A stretch of DNA of 64,000 bases from Streptomyces solicavernae (lineage in GTDB: Bacteria > Actinomycetota > Actinomycetes > Streptomycetales > Streptomycetaceae): positions 186,001 through 250,000 of the forward strand of contig NZ_JASCIR010000005.1 in NCBI RefSeq assembly GCF_029968095.1, given 5' to 3'. A program made the translations under genes and the position numbers. The notes under the pieces were generated by a model. It saw only the letters and a list, made by a program, of their open reading frames with translations. It was not told the DNA's origin and ran no database searches. This document shows, piece by piece, positions 13,975-24,451 of this stretch. The first letter of the stretch is position 1, and each line of letters opens with the position of its first letter.

Positions 13975-15846
13975 CTATCTCGCTCTGCTCCGCAGCCCGG
14001 TCACCAGGTACGCGCACAGCAGCGCTGTCAGGCTGAACAGCAGTGCGCCGCCGACGGGTTGAGCGATCATGTGGACGAGCAGGGCGAGGAACTGATCGCC
14101 CTTCGCGGGCCACTGCACGAGCGTCACCTCACGCAACCGCCCCGGCAGCCCTGCCGCCGACCGCACCGAGGGCTCCGCGAGGAGCTTCGCCACGACGGGT
14201 ACGAGGACGACCGGCACGGCGAGCAGCGCCGCCAGACCCGCAGTGGTGGACCGGAAAACACCCGCCGCGAGCAGCCCCGCCCAGGAGCAGGCGACGCTGA
14301 GCAGAACCCAACTCAGCGCCATACCAGGCCAGTCCACCGGCAGCCGCGTCACTTCCTCGCCGTACACGACGTGCAGCACCAGCCCGTCGGTCGCGACCGT
14401 GGCCACGGCGAGCAGCACGGCGGTACCCGCGCAGACCACGAGTTTGGCGAGCAGCAGGCCGAGTCTTCGGGGAACGGAGCCACGGTCGGCGGCCAGGGCG
14501 GGGTGCCGGAACTCGTCCCCGAACGACAGCGCGCCCAGCAGCCCCGCACCCATCGCAGCCGGGGCGAGCGGGAGTTCGTAGGGCCAGGCCGCGAGCATCC
14601 GGGGCAGCGGGGTGTGTCCGGATCGCGCCAGGTAGATCGTCAGCAGGGCCGAGACGGCAAGGACCAGGAGCGCCGTCACGTAGCCCGTGCTGATCCCGAC
14701 GGCCCGCCGCACTTCGTAGCGCAGCGGCCGCAGCGGGCTTCGGGCGGGCCTGGCGGTGATGGGTGGCGGGAGCAGCGGAAGTTCCGCACTGCGTGCTTGA
14801 GTTGTGCCTGCGGTGAGCTTTCGGACTCGGGCGGCTCTGCCGGGTGCGGAGGCTGGGGCGGGGGCCTCCGGTGCGAGAGGCTCGGGCGCGGGGGGCGGGT
14901 TGTGTGTGTGGCCCACTGCCTGTGCGAGATCGGTACTTTGCGTGGGGGCGGACGGGGTCCTGTGCCGGGGCATTCCCGAGTCGCCTACCTCGTCGGCGAG
15001 TTGGTGGATCAGCACCCCGTGCTTGAAGGCCGTCTCCCCCACCTCGGCGCAGCTGCTGCCGTACACCGACAGCCTGCTGCCGTCCTCCCGGACCACTTCC
15101 AGCGAGCGCTTGCCCGCCCTCGCCTCCTTGGTCAGCAGCACACCGAGCCGTGCGGCGTGCGGGGACCGGACGGCGACGCGCGGTCGGAGCCGGGTACGGG
15201 CGAAGGCCTCGGCCTCCTGATCGGCCACCAGCCTGCCCTGTTCGAGCGTGACGACGTGGTCGGCGACTCGGGCCGCCTCCTTCGCGTCACTCGTCGTGAA
15301 CAGCACGGTGCCGCCCTGCTCGGCGTGGGCGCGCAGCATGGTGTGCATCCAGCCGCCTTCACGGGCGGAGAGGCCGTCGGCGGGCGCGTCGAGTACGAGG
15401 GTGTGCGGGTCGGCGAGCAGCGCACACCCCAGGCCCAGCCTGCGGTCCATCCCCCGCGACAGCGTGCCCAGGCGCTGCTCCCGCAGGCTGACGAGGCCGA
15501 CGACTTCGAGCACCTCGTCCGCTCTGGACACGGGCACGCCTGCGGCCGCGCACAGCATGCGCAGGTGACCGCGCACCGTACGCCCCGGGTGCCCCGGCAC
15601 CTCGCCGAGCAGTACGCCGACTTCCCGCGCGGGCTGTGCGATGCGGTGCAGCGGCCGGCCCCTGAAGTAGGTGACGCCTCGGCCGGGTTGGAGTTCGAGC
15701 ATCAGTCGCAGGACCACACTCTTGCCGGCGTCGGCGCCGCCGAGCAGGGCCGTGACCCGGCCGGTGCGCGCCTCGAAGGACACGTCGTCGACGACGGGCG
15801 GCAGGTCCCGACGGGGATTGCTGGTCAGTCCGGTTGCCTGGATCAT
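13975..15846 (-). CDS. ABC transporter, ATPase fused to membrane domain
   Basis: The 623-residue protein starts at ATG 15846 with GAGAGAAG upstream. The ATP-binding domain (about 1-220) has Walker A GGADAGKS, signature LSRGMDRRLGLG and Walker B LLADPHTLVLDAP. A Pro-rich linker (about 300-360) leads to a permease part with about six hydrophobic segments, for example YVTALLVLAVSALLTIYLA and GMALSWVLLSVACSWAGLLA. It resembles ABC-2 exporters in which both parts are fused. The substrate is unknown. A 9-bp tandem repeat lies about 80 bp upstream of the start. Confidence 0.8.
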   Translation of the reverse strand: MIQATGLTSNPRRDLPPVVDDVSFEARTGRVTALLGGADAGKSVVLRLMLELQPGRGVTYFRGRPLHRIAQPAREVGVLLGEVPGHPGRTVRGHLRMLCAAAGVPVSRADEVLEVVGLVSLREQRLGTLSRGMDRRLGLGCALLADPHTLVLDAPADGLSAREGGWMHTMLRAHAEQGGTVLFTTSDAKEAARVADHVVTLEQGRLVADQEAEAFARTRLRPRVAVRSPHAARLGVLLTKEARAGKRSLEVVREDGSRLSVYGSSCAEVGETAFKHGVLIHQLADEVGDSGMPRHRTPSAPTQSTDLAQAVGHTHNPPPAPEPLAPEAPAPASAPGRAARVRKLTAGTTQARSAELPLLPPPITARPARSPLRPLRYEVRRAVGISTGYVTALLVLAVSALLTIYLARSGHTPLPRMLAAWPYELPLAPAAMGAGLLGALSFGDEFRHPALAADRGSVPRRLGLLLAKLVVCAGTAVLLAVATVATDGLVLHVVYGEEVTRLPVDWPGMALSWVLLSVACSWAGLLAAGVFRSTTAGLAALLAVPVVLVPVVAKLLAEPSVRSAAGLPGRLREVTLVQWPAKGDQFLALLVHMIAQPVGGALLFSLTALLCAYLVTGLRSRAR

Positions 15847-16291
15847 CGCTTCTCTCGCGGAAAGTGGCGACCGCACTGCGGCCGGTGGGCAGTCCGCCTG
15901 ATCGGGGACGGACAGGCCCCGTGAGTACGTCGAAAACGTCGAAAACATCGGAAACGTCGGAAACACAGAAAGCGTCGAATACGCCAGCAAGATAACCCCC
16001 AAATTCCGGCTTTTCGGTCAGACGCGAAGTCTCGGGTGTGCCCGTCACCACCCTCAGCTGATGCTGCACGCCCAGCAGTTCGCCCGTGTGTACGGTCGAT
16101 TCGCACATAGCACGGCGCACTCCTCACGGCGCGACGGGCATGCGGGCGCGACGAAGGCATCGCTGCCCGGAGGCTGGGGAGTTGAGGACGGCGGGACGGG
16201 CGTGCGGCCGGACGTGCGGGCGTGCGGGCCGGGACCGGCGGGCGACGTGATCAGCGCCTGGATCCCGAGGTCAGCACCAGGGGCGCGGCAA
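15847..16291. other. Intergenic region with a 9-bp repeat
   Basis: Six 9-bp units of GTCGAAAAC type fill 15929-15982 upstream of the ABC transporter. The rest shows no gene or clear hairpin. Confidence 0.5.
15929..15982. repeat. 9-bp tandem repeat (6 units)
   Basis: The units read GTCGAAAAC, GTCGAAAAC, ATCGGAAAC, GTCGGAAAC, ACAGAAAGC, GTCGAATAC. The tract is about 80-135 bp upstream of the ABC transporter start and could affect its promoter. Confidence 0.8.
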
Positions 16292-17044
16292 TCAGACCTC
16301 AGGTCGCAGCATCGGCGGGTTGAGCAGCGTGGCTCCGCCTGCCCTGAACAGCTGGGCGGGGCGGCCGCCCTGGCGTGTGGTGGTCCCACCCGTGGGCACC
16401 AGGAAGCCGGGTGTTCCGGTCACCTTGCGGTGGAAGTTCCGCGGGTCGAGGGCGACGCCCCATACGGCCTCGTACACCCTGCGCAGCTCACCCACGGTGA
16501 ACTCGGTCGGGCAGAACGCCGTGGCGAGCGAGGAGTACTCGATCTTCGACCGCGCCCGCTCCACGCCGTCCGCAAGGATCTGTGCGTGATCGAAGGCGAG
16601 CGCTCCCGTCTCCTCGTCCTCGGGTTCCAGGAACGTCTCCACGGGCGCCCATCGCGCGCTGTGCGCGTCCCCGCCCGCCTTGGGAGCGGGCAGGTCGGGT
16701 GCGAGTGCGAGATGCGCGACGCTCACGACCCTCATGCGAGGGTCACGCTTCGGATCGCCGTACGTGGCGAGCTGTTCGAGGTGTGCACCGTTCCCCGGAG
16801 CCGGCGCAGGCGTTCCCGGGTCGTGCGCGCACAGGCCGGTCTCCTCCTCCAGCTCCCGGGCGGCCGCCATCGCCAGGTCCTCGTCCGCGCGGACGAACCC
16901 TCCGGGAAGTGCCCAACGTCCCTGGAACGGCGCTTCACCTCGCCGGACCGCCAACGCGCAGAGGGAATGCCGACGCACGGTCAGCACCACCAGGTCGACG
17001 GTGACAGCAAAAGGCGGGAAGGCCGACGGGTCGTAGGGCGACAT
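16292..17044 (-). CDS. NUDIX hydrolase with winged-helix tail (NrtR-like)
   Basis: The 250-residue protein has a NUDIX domain with the box GGFVRADEDLAMAAARELEE followed by ETGL. It continues into a C-terminal winged helix (FTVGELRRVYEAVWGVALDP, RNFHRKVTG). This matches NrtR-type proteins, in which the NUDIX part binds ADP-ribose-like ligands and the tail binds DNA, often to control NAD metabolism genes. The NUDIX box is complete, so hydrolytic activity is possible. It is downstream of the DUF4192 gene in the same direction. Confidence 0.75.
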   Translation of the reverse strand: MSPYDPSAFPPFAVTVDLVVLTVRRHSLCALAVRRGEAPFQGRWALPGGFVRADEDLAMAAARELEEETGLCAHDPGTPAPAPGNGAHLEQLATYGDPKRDPRMRVVSVAHLALAPDLPAPKAGGDAHSARWAPVETFLEPEDEETGALAFDHAQILADGVERARSKIEYSSLATAFCPTEFTVGELRRVYEAVWGVALDPRNFHRKVTGTPGFLVPTGGTTTRQGGRPAQLFRAGGATLLNPPMLRPEV

Positions 17045-17140
17045 GCCGCGATCATAGTCGTCTGCCTGACGATAAACACTCCCTTCGCTACTTCGTCAGG
17101 GATCATCCGCCCGATCGTCGGCACCGGAGGCCGATACCTT

Positions 17141-18769
17141 TCACTCCCGCTCGTCCCGCTGATCGCCTCCCTTGGCGCCCCCGGAACCATCCGACCTGCG
17201 TGCCGGGTCACTCTGAGAGCGCCCGTCGCTCAGCCGGGTACGGCTCTGATGCGCACCAGTCCTCTCGATCGGTTTGGCTCCCGCCGGCATGCTGAGGTTG
17301 CGCCGAAGCTGCCTGGGGAGCTGAGCGTCGAAGCTGCTGACGGGGCGAGTCCGACCCCTGCGACGGACCCTTGACCCGACAGCGGGGCGCTGCGACGGCA
17401 CCGCACGTGGCCGGTGGTGGTGCGGTCGACGGGGTGACGGCTTGGAGCTCTTGGCCGTGGCCTGCTGCGGCTCGGCAGCCGACGCCGCCGACGCACGCCG
17501 GTGTGTGCGGTGCCGTTTCCCGGCACCGGGGGCCGACTCCTCGTACGGGAGAGTCAGTTGAGTGCCCGGATGTGCACCCCGATCATGCGGAGGCGTCTGT
17601 GCCGCGCTCTTCGATCGGGCCGTGCGTGTGGCCGCATCGCGGGAAGCGCGCAGTTCGTTGCGCAGGCAGCGGCGCACCTCCTCGACGTCCAGCCCTTGGT
17701 TGCACGCGCGGTGCAGGAGTTGCGCGAACGTGTAGACGGGGTCCAGGTCCAGTGCGAGCCCGAGGGCAACCCTGGCCTCGGGCTCGTCGTCCAGCGACCA
17801 GGCGACCCAGCCCGCGAGCGACAGGGGTGCCGCGGCGAACTCCATGTACGGCGCCACGCAGCGGCGCGCCAGTGCCCGCCAGAGGCGAAGCGCGAGAGCG
17901 GCCTCGTCTCCCTCCATCCACTCGGCCGCCCTGTCACGGGTCTCGCGCACCTGCAGGCCGACCAGCAGATCGGCACCTTCGCGCTCCCCGATCAGCCGGT
18001 CGTCCCGCCGGTCGGACTCCAGGGCTCCGCGCGAGGGAGGGGCGTTACCCAGCCGCTCCATGATGCGCGCCGCGGCCGCCAGGGTCTCCTCGGCGACCTG
18101 ATCGCCCGCGTCGTCCATCACCACGCGCGGCACGAGTGCGGACGCCGCCGCGTCCAGCGCGCTCTTCAAGCTCGCCGCACCCGGACCACTCGGAGGTTCG
18201 AAGCGGGCCTGCATCTGGCGCAGGCTGCCGTGCATCTGCAACCCCGCGTATGTGGCGGCGGCCGCGGTGACGAAGGTGCCCGGCAGAGCCATGGGGGTGC
18301 CGGTGGGCGGGCAGCAGCGGGCGCCGGCGCAGACGTACGACCAGTAGCGGCCCGCGGAGATGCAGAGGGCTTCCTCGACCGCGATCCCGCGGCTGCGGCA
18401 GGCGGTGAGAAGCGCCTCGGCGAGCGGGCGCAGCCGCTCCATGATCCGCTGTGGCGCCTCGTCGCCGCGCGGGTCCTGGCAGAGGTAGATCACGACACAG
18501 GCCGGCCGTACGAAGCGACTCTCGCTGCCGTTCACGAAGCAGGCGACCAGCTGCTCCGCGATCGACGGCCAGTCCTCCGTCTCGTCGGGAATGCCCAGGC
18601 GCACTCGGCCGCCGAAGCCGAGGCCGATGCCGTGTTTGGCCACGAGGACCACGCTGTCGTCGGGGTGGAAGCCCATCAAGTAGGGGAGCGCATCCGCCAG
18701 TTCGGCCGGATTGCTCGGTGTCGACATCGGATTGCTCAAGCCGTCTGCGGCTCGGTGGTGATTCGTCAT
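17141..18769 (-). CDS. DUF4192 protein with basic tail
   Basis: The 542-residue protein starts MTNHHRAADGL; an alternative ATG is at 18727. Residues about 20-370 carry the DUF4192 pattern (PAELADALPYLMGFHPDDSV; GAALSLAGWVAWSLDDEPEA-like region). DUF4192 is widespread in actinobacteria and its function is unknown. The last about 150 residues are a low-complexity Arg/His/Ser/Pro region, probably disordered and nucleic-acid-friendly. It is divergent from the recQ-like gene with a 130-bp shared upstream region. Confidence 0.8.
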   Translation of the reverse strand: MTNHHRAADGLSNPMSTPSNPAELADALPYLMGFHPDDSVVLVAKHGIGLGFGGRVRLGIPDETEDWPSIAEQLVACFVNGSESRFVRPACVVIYLCQDPRGDEAPQRIMERLRPLAEALLTACRSRGIAVEEALCISAGRYWSYVCAGARCCPPTGTPMALPGTFVTAAAATYAGLQMHGSLRQMQARFEPPSGPGAASLKSALDAAASALVPRVVMDDAGDQVAEETLAAAARIMERLGNAPPSRGALESDRRDDRLIGEREGADLLVGLQVRETRDRAAEWMEGDEAALALRLWRALARRCVAPYMEFAAAPLSLAGWVAWSLDDEPEARVALGLALDLDPVYTFAQLLHRACNQGLDVEEVRRCLRNELRASRDAATRTARSKSAAQTPPHDRGAHPGTQLTLPYEESAPGAGKRHRTHRRASAASAAEPQQATAKSSKPSPRRPHHHRPRAVPSQRPAVGSRVRRRGRTRPVSSFDAQLPRQLRRNLSMPAGAKPIERTGAHQSRTRLSDGRSQSDPARRSDGSGGAKGGDQRDERE

Positions 18770-18901
18770 GTGAGGACTGTGTCGCGGATTCCTGGACTCC
18801 GGTTTCCCTGTGGATAACCCTGATCGTGGACACGTCAGAAGTTTTCCACAGGCTGACGGGCTCGTTCGCCGAATGTCAGAGCCATCGGGTTGCATGGACG
18901 C

Positions 18902-21073
18902 ATGAGCAACGAAGAACTCCGCACGGAGGCCGACGCCGTACTCGCCCGTCTCGTCGGCGACCAGACCGGTCGCGCCCGGCTGCGCGAGGACCAGTGGCGG
19001 GCGATCGAGGCGCTCGTCGCCGACAAGCGCCGCGCCCTGGTCGTGCAGCGCACGGGCTGGGGCAAGTCCGCGGTGTACTTCGTGGCGACTGCATTGCTGC
19101 GCGCCCAGGGCGGCGGCCCCACCGTGATCGTCTCGCCGCTGCTTGCGCTGATGCGGAACCAGGTGGAGGCGGCGGCGCGCGCGGGCATCCACGCGCGCAC
19201 GATCAACTCGTCCAACACCGAGGAGTGGGAGACCATCCAGGCCGAGGTGGCGGCCGGCCAGGTCGACGTCCTGCTGGTGAGCCCCGAACGCCTCAACAAT
19301 CCCGACTTCCGTGACGAGGTACTCCCCCGCCTGGCCGCCGCCACCGGCCTGCTGGTGGTCGACGAGGCGCACTGCATCTCCGACTGGGGCCACGACTTCC
19401 GGCCCGACTACCGCCGCCTCCGCACCATGCTGGCCGATCTGCCGCCCGGTGTGCCCGTCCTCGCCACCACGGCGACGGCGAACGCACGCGTCACCGCGGA
19501 CGTCGCCGAGCAGCTGGGCACGGGGGGAGGCGCCGGCTCGGACGCGCTCGTGCTCCGTGGCCCCCTGGACCGCGAGAGCCTGAGCCTCGGAGTGCTCGAA
19601 CTCCCCGACGCGGCCGGCAGGTTGGCCTGGCTCGGCGAGCACCTGAACGAACTCCCCGGCTCGGGAATCATCTACACCCTGACGGTCGCGGCGGCCGAGG
19701 AAGTCACCGCGTTCCTGCGCCAGTGCGGGCATACCGTCTCCTCGTACACGGGAAAGACCGAGAACGCGGACCGGCAGCAGGCAGAGGAGGATCTGCTCGC
19801 CAACCGGGTGAAGGCCCTGGTCGCCACCTCCGCGCTCGGCATGGGCTTCGACAAGCCCGACCTGGGATTCGTGGTCCACCTCGGCTCCCCTTCCTCTCCC
19901 ATCGCCTACTACCAGCAGGTGGGGCGAGCCGGGCGCGGAGTCGAGCACGCAGAGGTCCTCCTTCTGCCCGGCAGGGAGGACGAGGCGATCTGGCGGTACT
20001 TCGCCTCGGTGGCCTTTCCGCCGGAGTCACAAGTGCGCCTCACCCTGGACACGTTGGCGAACGCGGACAGGCCCCTGTCCCTGCCCGCACTCGAACCGCT
20101 CGTCGAACTGCGCAGGACCCGGCTGGAGACGATGCTCAAAGTCCTGGACGTGGACGGTGCGGTGCGCCGGGTCAAGGGCGGCTGGACCTCCACGGGCCGC
20201 CCATGGGCGTACGACGAGGAGCGTTACACCTGGGTTGCCCGGCAACGTGAGGCCGAGCAGCAGGCGATGCGGGACTACGCCAGGACCTCGGGGTGCCGAA
20301 TGGAGTTCCTGCGGCGCCAACTGGACGACGAGGAGGCGGTGCCGTGCGGGCGTTGCGACAACTGCGTGGGCCCTCGTTTCGACACCAAGGTGTCCGCTGC
20401 CGCGCTCGATGCGGCCAAGGGCGAACTCGGCCGTGCGGGCGTCGAAGTGGAGCCGCGGAAAATGTGGCCGACCGGACTCGCCGCCGTGGGCATGGACCTC
20501 AAGGGGCGAATCCCGGCCGGCCAACTCGCCGCCACCGGACGTGCGCTGGGACGGCTCTCCGACATCGGCTGGGGCAACCGGCTGCGCCCCATGCTGGGCC
20601 CACAGTCCCCGGACGACCCGATTCCGGATGACGTGGCGCGGGCGGTGGTCGAGGTCCTGGCCGACTGGGCCAAGGGGCCGGGTGGTTGGGCCTCGGGCGA
20701 GCCCGACGCCCTGCGCAGACCGGTCGGTGTGGTGGCCATGCCGTCCCGGACACGGCCGCAGTTGATCCGGTCCCTGGCCGGTCACATCGCCTCGGTCGGC
20801 CGGATGCCGCTGCTCGGCTCCCTCGCGTACGTGCCCGGGGCCGACGGGTCGGGACCGTCGCGCAGCAACAGTGCACAGCGGCTGCGCGCTCTGGACGGCG
20901 CGTTGACCGTTCCCGTGGAGCTGGTCGAGCAACTCCGGCAGACCGGCGGCGGGCCGGTGCTGTTGGTCGACGACTTCACGGAGACCGGCTGGACGCTCGC
21001 GGTGGCGGCCCGGCTGCTCCGACAGGCCTCGGCGGAGGGGGTGTTGCCGCTGGTACTGGCCATCCAGGCGTGA
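18902..21073 (+). CDS. recQ: RecQ-family DNA helicase with PRTase-like tail
   Basis: The 723-residue protein starts at ATG 18902. Helicase motifs are clear: [12 protein letters not shown], Walker A-type [10 protein letters not shown] (motif I), [19 protein letters not shown] (DEAH and the RecQ aromatic loop), ATTATAN, and the motif VI region [11 protein letters not shown] RecQ zinc site follows (CRMEFL; CGRCDNC). The C-terminal about 200 residues end in [16 protein letters not shown] (about 686-701), which resembles the PRPP-binding loop of type I phosphoribosyltransferases (ComF-like). It probably unwinds DNA in repair. The fused tail suggests nucleotide sensing or a salvage-linked role. Confidence 0.85.
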   Translation: MSNEELRTEADAVLARLVGDQTGRARLREDQWRAIEALVADKRRALVVQRTGWGKSAVYFVATALLRAQGGGPTVIVSPLLALMRNQVEAAARAGIHARTINSSNTEEWETIQAEVAAGQVDVLLVSPERLNNPDFRDEVLPRLAAATGLLVVDEAHCISDWGHDFRPDYRRLRTMLADLPPGVPVLATTATANARVTADVAEQLGTGGGAGSDALVLRGPLDRESLSLGVLELPDAAGRLAWLGEHLNELPGSGIIYTLTVAAAEEVTAFLRQCGHTVSSYTGKTENADRQQAEEDLLANRVKALVATSALGMGFDKPDLGFVVHLGSPSSPIAYYQQVGRAGRGVEHAEVLLLPGREDEAIWRYFASVAFPPESQVRLTLDTLANADRPLSLPALEPLVELRRTRLETMLKVLDVDGAVRRVKGGWTSTGRPWAYDEERYTWVARQREAEQQAMRDYARTSGCRMEFLRRQLDDEEAVPCGRCDNCVGPRFDTKVSAAALDAAKGELGRAGVEVEPRKMWPTGLAAVGMDLKGRIPAGQLAATGRALGRLSDIGWGNRLRPMLGPQSPDDPIPDDVARAVVEVLADWAKGPGGWASGEPDALRRPVGVVAMPSRTRPQLIRSLAGHIASVGRMPLLGSLAYVPGADGSGPSRSNSAQRLRALDGALTVPVELVEQLRQTGGGPVLLVDDFTETGWTLAVAARLLRQASAEGVLPLVLAIQA

Positions 21074-21294
21074 GCCGCGCGTCGAACGGTGCAGCGGGGG
21101 CAGGGATATAGACGGCGCACCCGCTGATTACGGGCAACGGTGCCAACTGCTCGTTGCCTGGCGCCGGTGGGCGGGCGAGAATTGAGACCCGCTCCCCGCA
21201 CGGCTCATCCGTGGTCCGGCAGTGCTGTGCCGCGGTGCGCTCCCGACCGTCCGAACCCGCCCGCAGGTGTGGGCGCGTAGCCGAAGAGAGGACC

Positions 21295-22221
21295 GTGACC
21301 TTCGGATTTGCTCCGTCCGCAGCGGCATCGAAGCCGGGGGCAACGCAGCCCGCTGAGATGTCCGACTCCACCAGCAATGAACTGGCCCGTGTACTGGAAC
21401 CCGCCGAGTGGGCGGCGGCGGGGATTCCGCTGCTGCGCGATCCACGTGAGGTCGTCAGCGGCCTGCACCTGAGGCATCTGCCCACGCCGGAGACCGCGGT
21501 GGTGGCGGTGCTCGACCAGGACGAGCGGCTTCGAGCGAGTGCCTCGTTCTCCCGGCGCGCGACGGGCGCGGACGGCTGGGTGAACCGCAACGCCCTGCTG
21601 GCACAGCTGCGTCGGGTCATCCCGCACGACCTGCGGCGCCGCGCTCCGGCCCGTACAGCGGTGTTGCTGTACTGCCGTGAGGGGGATGCGCGGTGGACGC
21701 AGGAGGACGGCGCGTGGATGTGGGGGCTGCGGGACGCCTGCACCTTGCACGGTCTGCGGTGCGGGGCGTACATCACGCTGACGCGGGCCGGCTGGCAGGT
21801 GTTCGGGGAAGGGCGCGGCGGGCGGCGGCCGCACCTCGGCTCGTCGCCGGGGCAGGTCGAGGGCGGCTGGCGCCTCTACGAGACCGGCGAGGACGACCAG
21901 AAGATCGCCAACGACAGGAAGGAGCGGGAGCAGTGGGGACGAGAACAGTCGGGTCAGGGGCCGTTGGAGCAGGGGCCGTTGGAGCGGGAGCAGTTGAAGC
22001 AGGGGCAGTCGGGACGCCGGTTGGACCGGCCGCCGTCGATCGCGCAGAGACTGCGGCCCGGTGGTGGCAGCGCGAACGTCAACGCCAACGCCCACGCCGA
22101 TGCGAGTGACAACGCAAGCACCGACGCCAACGCGAACGCCGATGCCAGGCCCGCGCAACCGTCGGCTCGGTTCGCCTCCGGCGGAGGGTCGGAGAGACTC
22201 CGCCGGGGCGCTGCCCGCTGA
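21295..22221 (+). CDS. Conserved-type protein with low-complexity tail
   Basis: The GTG start at 21295 has GAGAGGA 3 nt upstream. The 308-residue product has a folded-looking core (about 25-190; ELARVLEPAEWAAAGIPLLR, TAVLLYCREGDARWTQEDGA) that I cannot place. The tail is low-complexity: QGPLEQGPLEREQLKQGQ, then an Asn/Ala/Asp-rich run (NANAHADASDNASTDANANA). The stop TGA begins a 14-bp tandem repeat. It is downstream of recQ. Confidence 0.6.
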   Translation: MTFGFAPSAAASKPGATQPAEMSDSTSNELARVLEPAEWAAAGIPLLRDPREVVSGLHLRHLPTPETAVVAVLDQDERLRASASFSRRATGADGWVNRNALLAQLRRVIPHDLRRRAPARTAVLLYCREGDARWTQEDGAWMWGLRDACTLHGLRCGAYITLTRAGWQVFGEGRGGRRPHLGSSPGQVEGGWRLYETGEDDQKIANDRKEREQWGREQSGQGPLEQGPLEREQLKQGQSGRRLDRPPSIAQRLRPGGGSANVNANAHADASDNASTDANANADARPAQPSARFASGGGSERLRRGAAR

Positions 22222-22518
22222 GCGACCCCACCCGACCTGAGGGACCCGGCCTGAGGGACCCGACCTGAAGGACCCGGCCTGACGGACCCGACCGACCCAA
22301 CCCACCCAGCCCGGTCCCACGACGCGAGCGCTACGCACCCACACCCACACCCACACCCACACCGGCACCGGCACCGGCACCGGCCACCAGCACCAGCACC
22401 AGCACCAGCACCAGCACCAGCACGAATCCCCGCATGGGCCGGGGTGCCGAACAGCCGAGGGCTGCCGACGCCCCGCCCCGTCCCGCCGGGTGTCGAGGTT
22501 CCGACTGACTGTCGGGTG
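22222..22518. repeat. Stacked microsatellites
   Basis: A 14-bp unit (GACCCGRCCTGARG type) repeats 4-5 times at about 22229-22290. It is followed by three hexamer blocks: ACCCAC (about 22336-22361), ACCGGC (about 22360-22385) and CACCAG (about 22385-22423). No gene is present. Confidence 0.8.
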
Positions 22519-23241
22519 TCAGACCCCGGCGCCCAGGGCCGAGTTGATGCGCTGCGGGTCACCGCAGACGATCAGCAGGGCTCCGGCGCGGCTGAGCGCG
22601 AGCGGCAGCGCGGTGGCCGCTTCGTCGTCGGAGGCGCCATTGACGGCGACCACGACCACGGGGCGGTTACCCGCTCGCTCGATGTCCGCTGCGGCGGCGT
22701 AGAACACGTCGTCACGGGCATCGTGCTGGGCCCAGTAGGCGTCAGCGCCGAAGGACAGCTCATGAGCCGCCCACGGGTGCGGGTCGCCCGTCGTGATCAC
22801 CAGGATCTCGCCGGGTGCACGGCCGGTGTCGAGCAGCAGGTCGACCGCTTCCTCCGCGGCGTCCAGCGCACCCTCGGCGGAGGCCGGGATCAGCTGGATC
22901 TGCGGAGTGCCGGTCGACTCGCCCGCACCGGCACGCGCGGCGGCCGGAGCCGCGGCGGGAGCAGTAGGCGCGGCGGGAGCAGCAGGCGCGGCCGGAGCCG
23001 GCTTGGCGGCAGGGCCGGGGCTGACAGGGGTGGCAGGGGTGGCAGCCGGGCCCGGCTTGGCCGGGGTGCGCTGCGCGGGAGGCGTAGGCCTGGGGGGACC
23101 CGGGCGTCCCGGTCGCGGCGGTGCCGCGGGGCGGGGGCCGGGTACGGCACGGGGGGTCGGCGCGGGGCGGCCGTTGGCCGACGTTGCGCGGGGACCCTGG
23201 GCGCTCTCGTGAATCTGAGGCTCCTCGGGAATGAGAGGCAT
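22519..23241 (-). CDS. Pro/Ala-rich protein with P-loop-fold-like C-terminus
   Basis: The 240-residue protein starts at ATG 23241 (MPLIPEEPQIHES). Residues about 10-110 are almost only Pro, Ala, Gly, Arg and Thr and should be disordered. The C-terminal about 125 residues alternate hydrophobic strands and helices (EILVITTGDPHPWAAHELSF; RPVVVVAVNGASDDEAATAL; ALLIVCGDPQRINSALG), like an alpha/beta Rossmann-type domain, without a Walker A motif. It is next to rnhB in the same direction. Function unknown. Confidence 0.65.
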   Translation of the reverse strand: MPLIPEEPQIHESAQGPRATSANGRPAPTPRAVPGPRPAAPPRPGRPGPPRPTPPAQRTPAKPGPAATPATPVSPGPAAKPAPAAPAAPAAPTAPAAAPAAARAGAGESTGTPQIQLIPASAEGALDAAEEAVDLLLDTGRAPGEILVITTGDPHPWAAHELSFGADAYWAQHDARDDVFYAAAADIERAGNRPVVVVAVNGASDDEAATALPLALSRAGALLIVCGDPQRINSALGAGV

Positions 23242-23311
23242 GAGTGGTTGTCTATCAAACGCCGGTGCGCACCGCACCGGCGGGTGGCACATGAGTGCGA
23301 CCGGCATGGTG

Positions 23312-24016
23312 TCAGAAATCGAAGCCGAGTTGCCCCTCGATTTCCGGAGTGCCGCCGCTGAGTACCGGTACGCGGTTCTTCTTGAGGTGCCGCCACTTGG
23401 GCAGCGCGTCGAGATAGGACCACGAGAGCCGGTGGTACGGGGTCGGCCCCCGCTGCTCAAGCGCCGCCTTGTGCACCGGCGAGGGGTAACCCGCGTTGGC
23501 GCCGAAGGCGAAGTCTGCGTGTTCGGCGCCCAGTTCGGCCATCATGGCGTCGCGGCTGACCTTGGCGATGACCGAGGCTGCCGCGACGGCGACGCAGGAC
23601 TGGTCCCCCTTGATGACCGTACGGACCCTCCAGGGGGAGCCGAGGTAATCGTGCTTGCCGTCGAGGATCACCGCATCCGGGCGGACCGGCAAGTCTTCGA
23701 GGGCGCGCACCGCGGCGAGGCGGAGCGCTGCGGTCATGCCGAGCTGGTCGATCTCCTCCGGGGAGGAGTGTCCGAGTGCGTAGGCGGTGACCCAGTCCCT
23801 CAGCACCTCTGCCAGCTCGTCGCGTCGTTTGACGGTGAGGAGCTTGGAGTCGGTGAGCCCAGCGGGCGGCCGCCGCAGTCCGGTGACCGCCGCGCAGACG
23901 GTGACGGGACCGGCCCAGGCACCCCGCCCCACCTCGTCGACCCCGGCGACGAGCTTCGCTCCGGTGGTTGCCCGAAGGGAACGCTCGACGGTGTGGGTGG
24001 GTGCTTCGTACGGCAT
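23312..24016 (-). CDS. rnhB: Ribonuclease HII
   Basis: The 234-residue enzyme has the family motifs [18 protein letters not shown] (first catalytic Asp and Glu), ILDGKHDYL (second Asp), VIAKVSRD and [20 protein letters not shown]. It removes RNA:DNA hybrids and misincorporated ribonucleotides. ATG 24016 gives the expected N-terminus; longer frames run into a Gly/Pro repeat tract. The length is normal for the family. Confidence 0.92.
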   Translation of the reverse strand: MPYEAPTHTVERSLRATTGAKLVAGVDEVGRGAWAGPVTVCAAVTGLRRPPAGLTDSKLLTVKRRDELAEVLRDWVTAYALGHSSPEEIDQLGMTAALRLAAVRALEDLPVRPDAVILDGKHDYLGSPWRVRTVIKGDQSCVAVAAASVIAKVSRDAMMAELGAEHADFAFGANAGYPSPVHKAALEQRGPTPYHRLSWSYLDALPKWRHLKKNRVPVLSGGTPEIEGQLGFDF

Positions 24017-24451
24017 GGCGCCAGACAGGTTACGCCGCCTGGTGGGCGGTGCGACACCCCGGTTCCCGGAACGGGGTGAATCGGTTTTTGGCGACCGGTA
24101 GTCGGACGGCCCAGGGAACGGCCCAGGGAACATCCGAGGGTCCCCCCCCAGGACCGCCCCAGGCCCCCCCAGGACCGCCCCAGGACCGCCCCAGGACCGC
24201 CCCAGGACCGCCCCAGGACCGCCCGACGAACGGTCGGGGAACGGCCCGAGGGGGACGCCCGGAGGGGGCCACCCCCGGGCCACCCGGAGGGAGGTTCCGG
24301 ATTCTCCGGAGCGGGGAGGATCCGGAAGGCGCAACCCTGCACGCAAATTGCATCAGCAAACGTCGACAAAGAGACGGGCCGATTCCCGAAAGAGGCGACC
24401 CACCGGCCGCCACCTCGCGAACAACCCGACCGAATCAGGAACGTTCAGGCG
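24017..24451. other. Intergenic region with an 11-bp repeat
   Basis: An 11-bp unit CCCCAGGACCG is repeated about six times (one degenerate) at 24147-24233, with GC hairpins around 24230-24305. No gene is supported, although long GC-biased frames cross it. Confidence 0.6.
24147..24233. repeat. 11-bp tandem repeat
   Basis: Units of CCCCAGGACCG repeat, five of them contiguous from about 24167 to the end. It is upstream of rnhB and could influence its expression. Confidence 0.8.

Noticed and set aside
17141..19948. Extension of the DUF4192 frame to 935 codons
   Set aside because: The family start lies at 18769 or 18727; the upstream part is antisense to the recQ-like gene.
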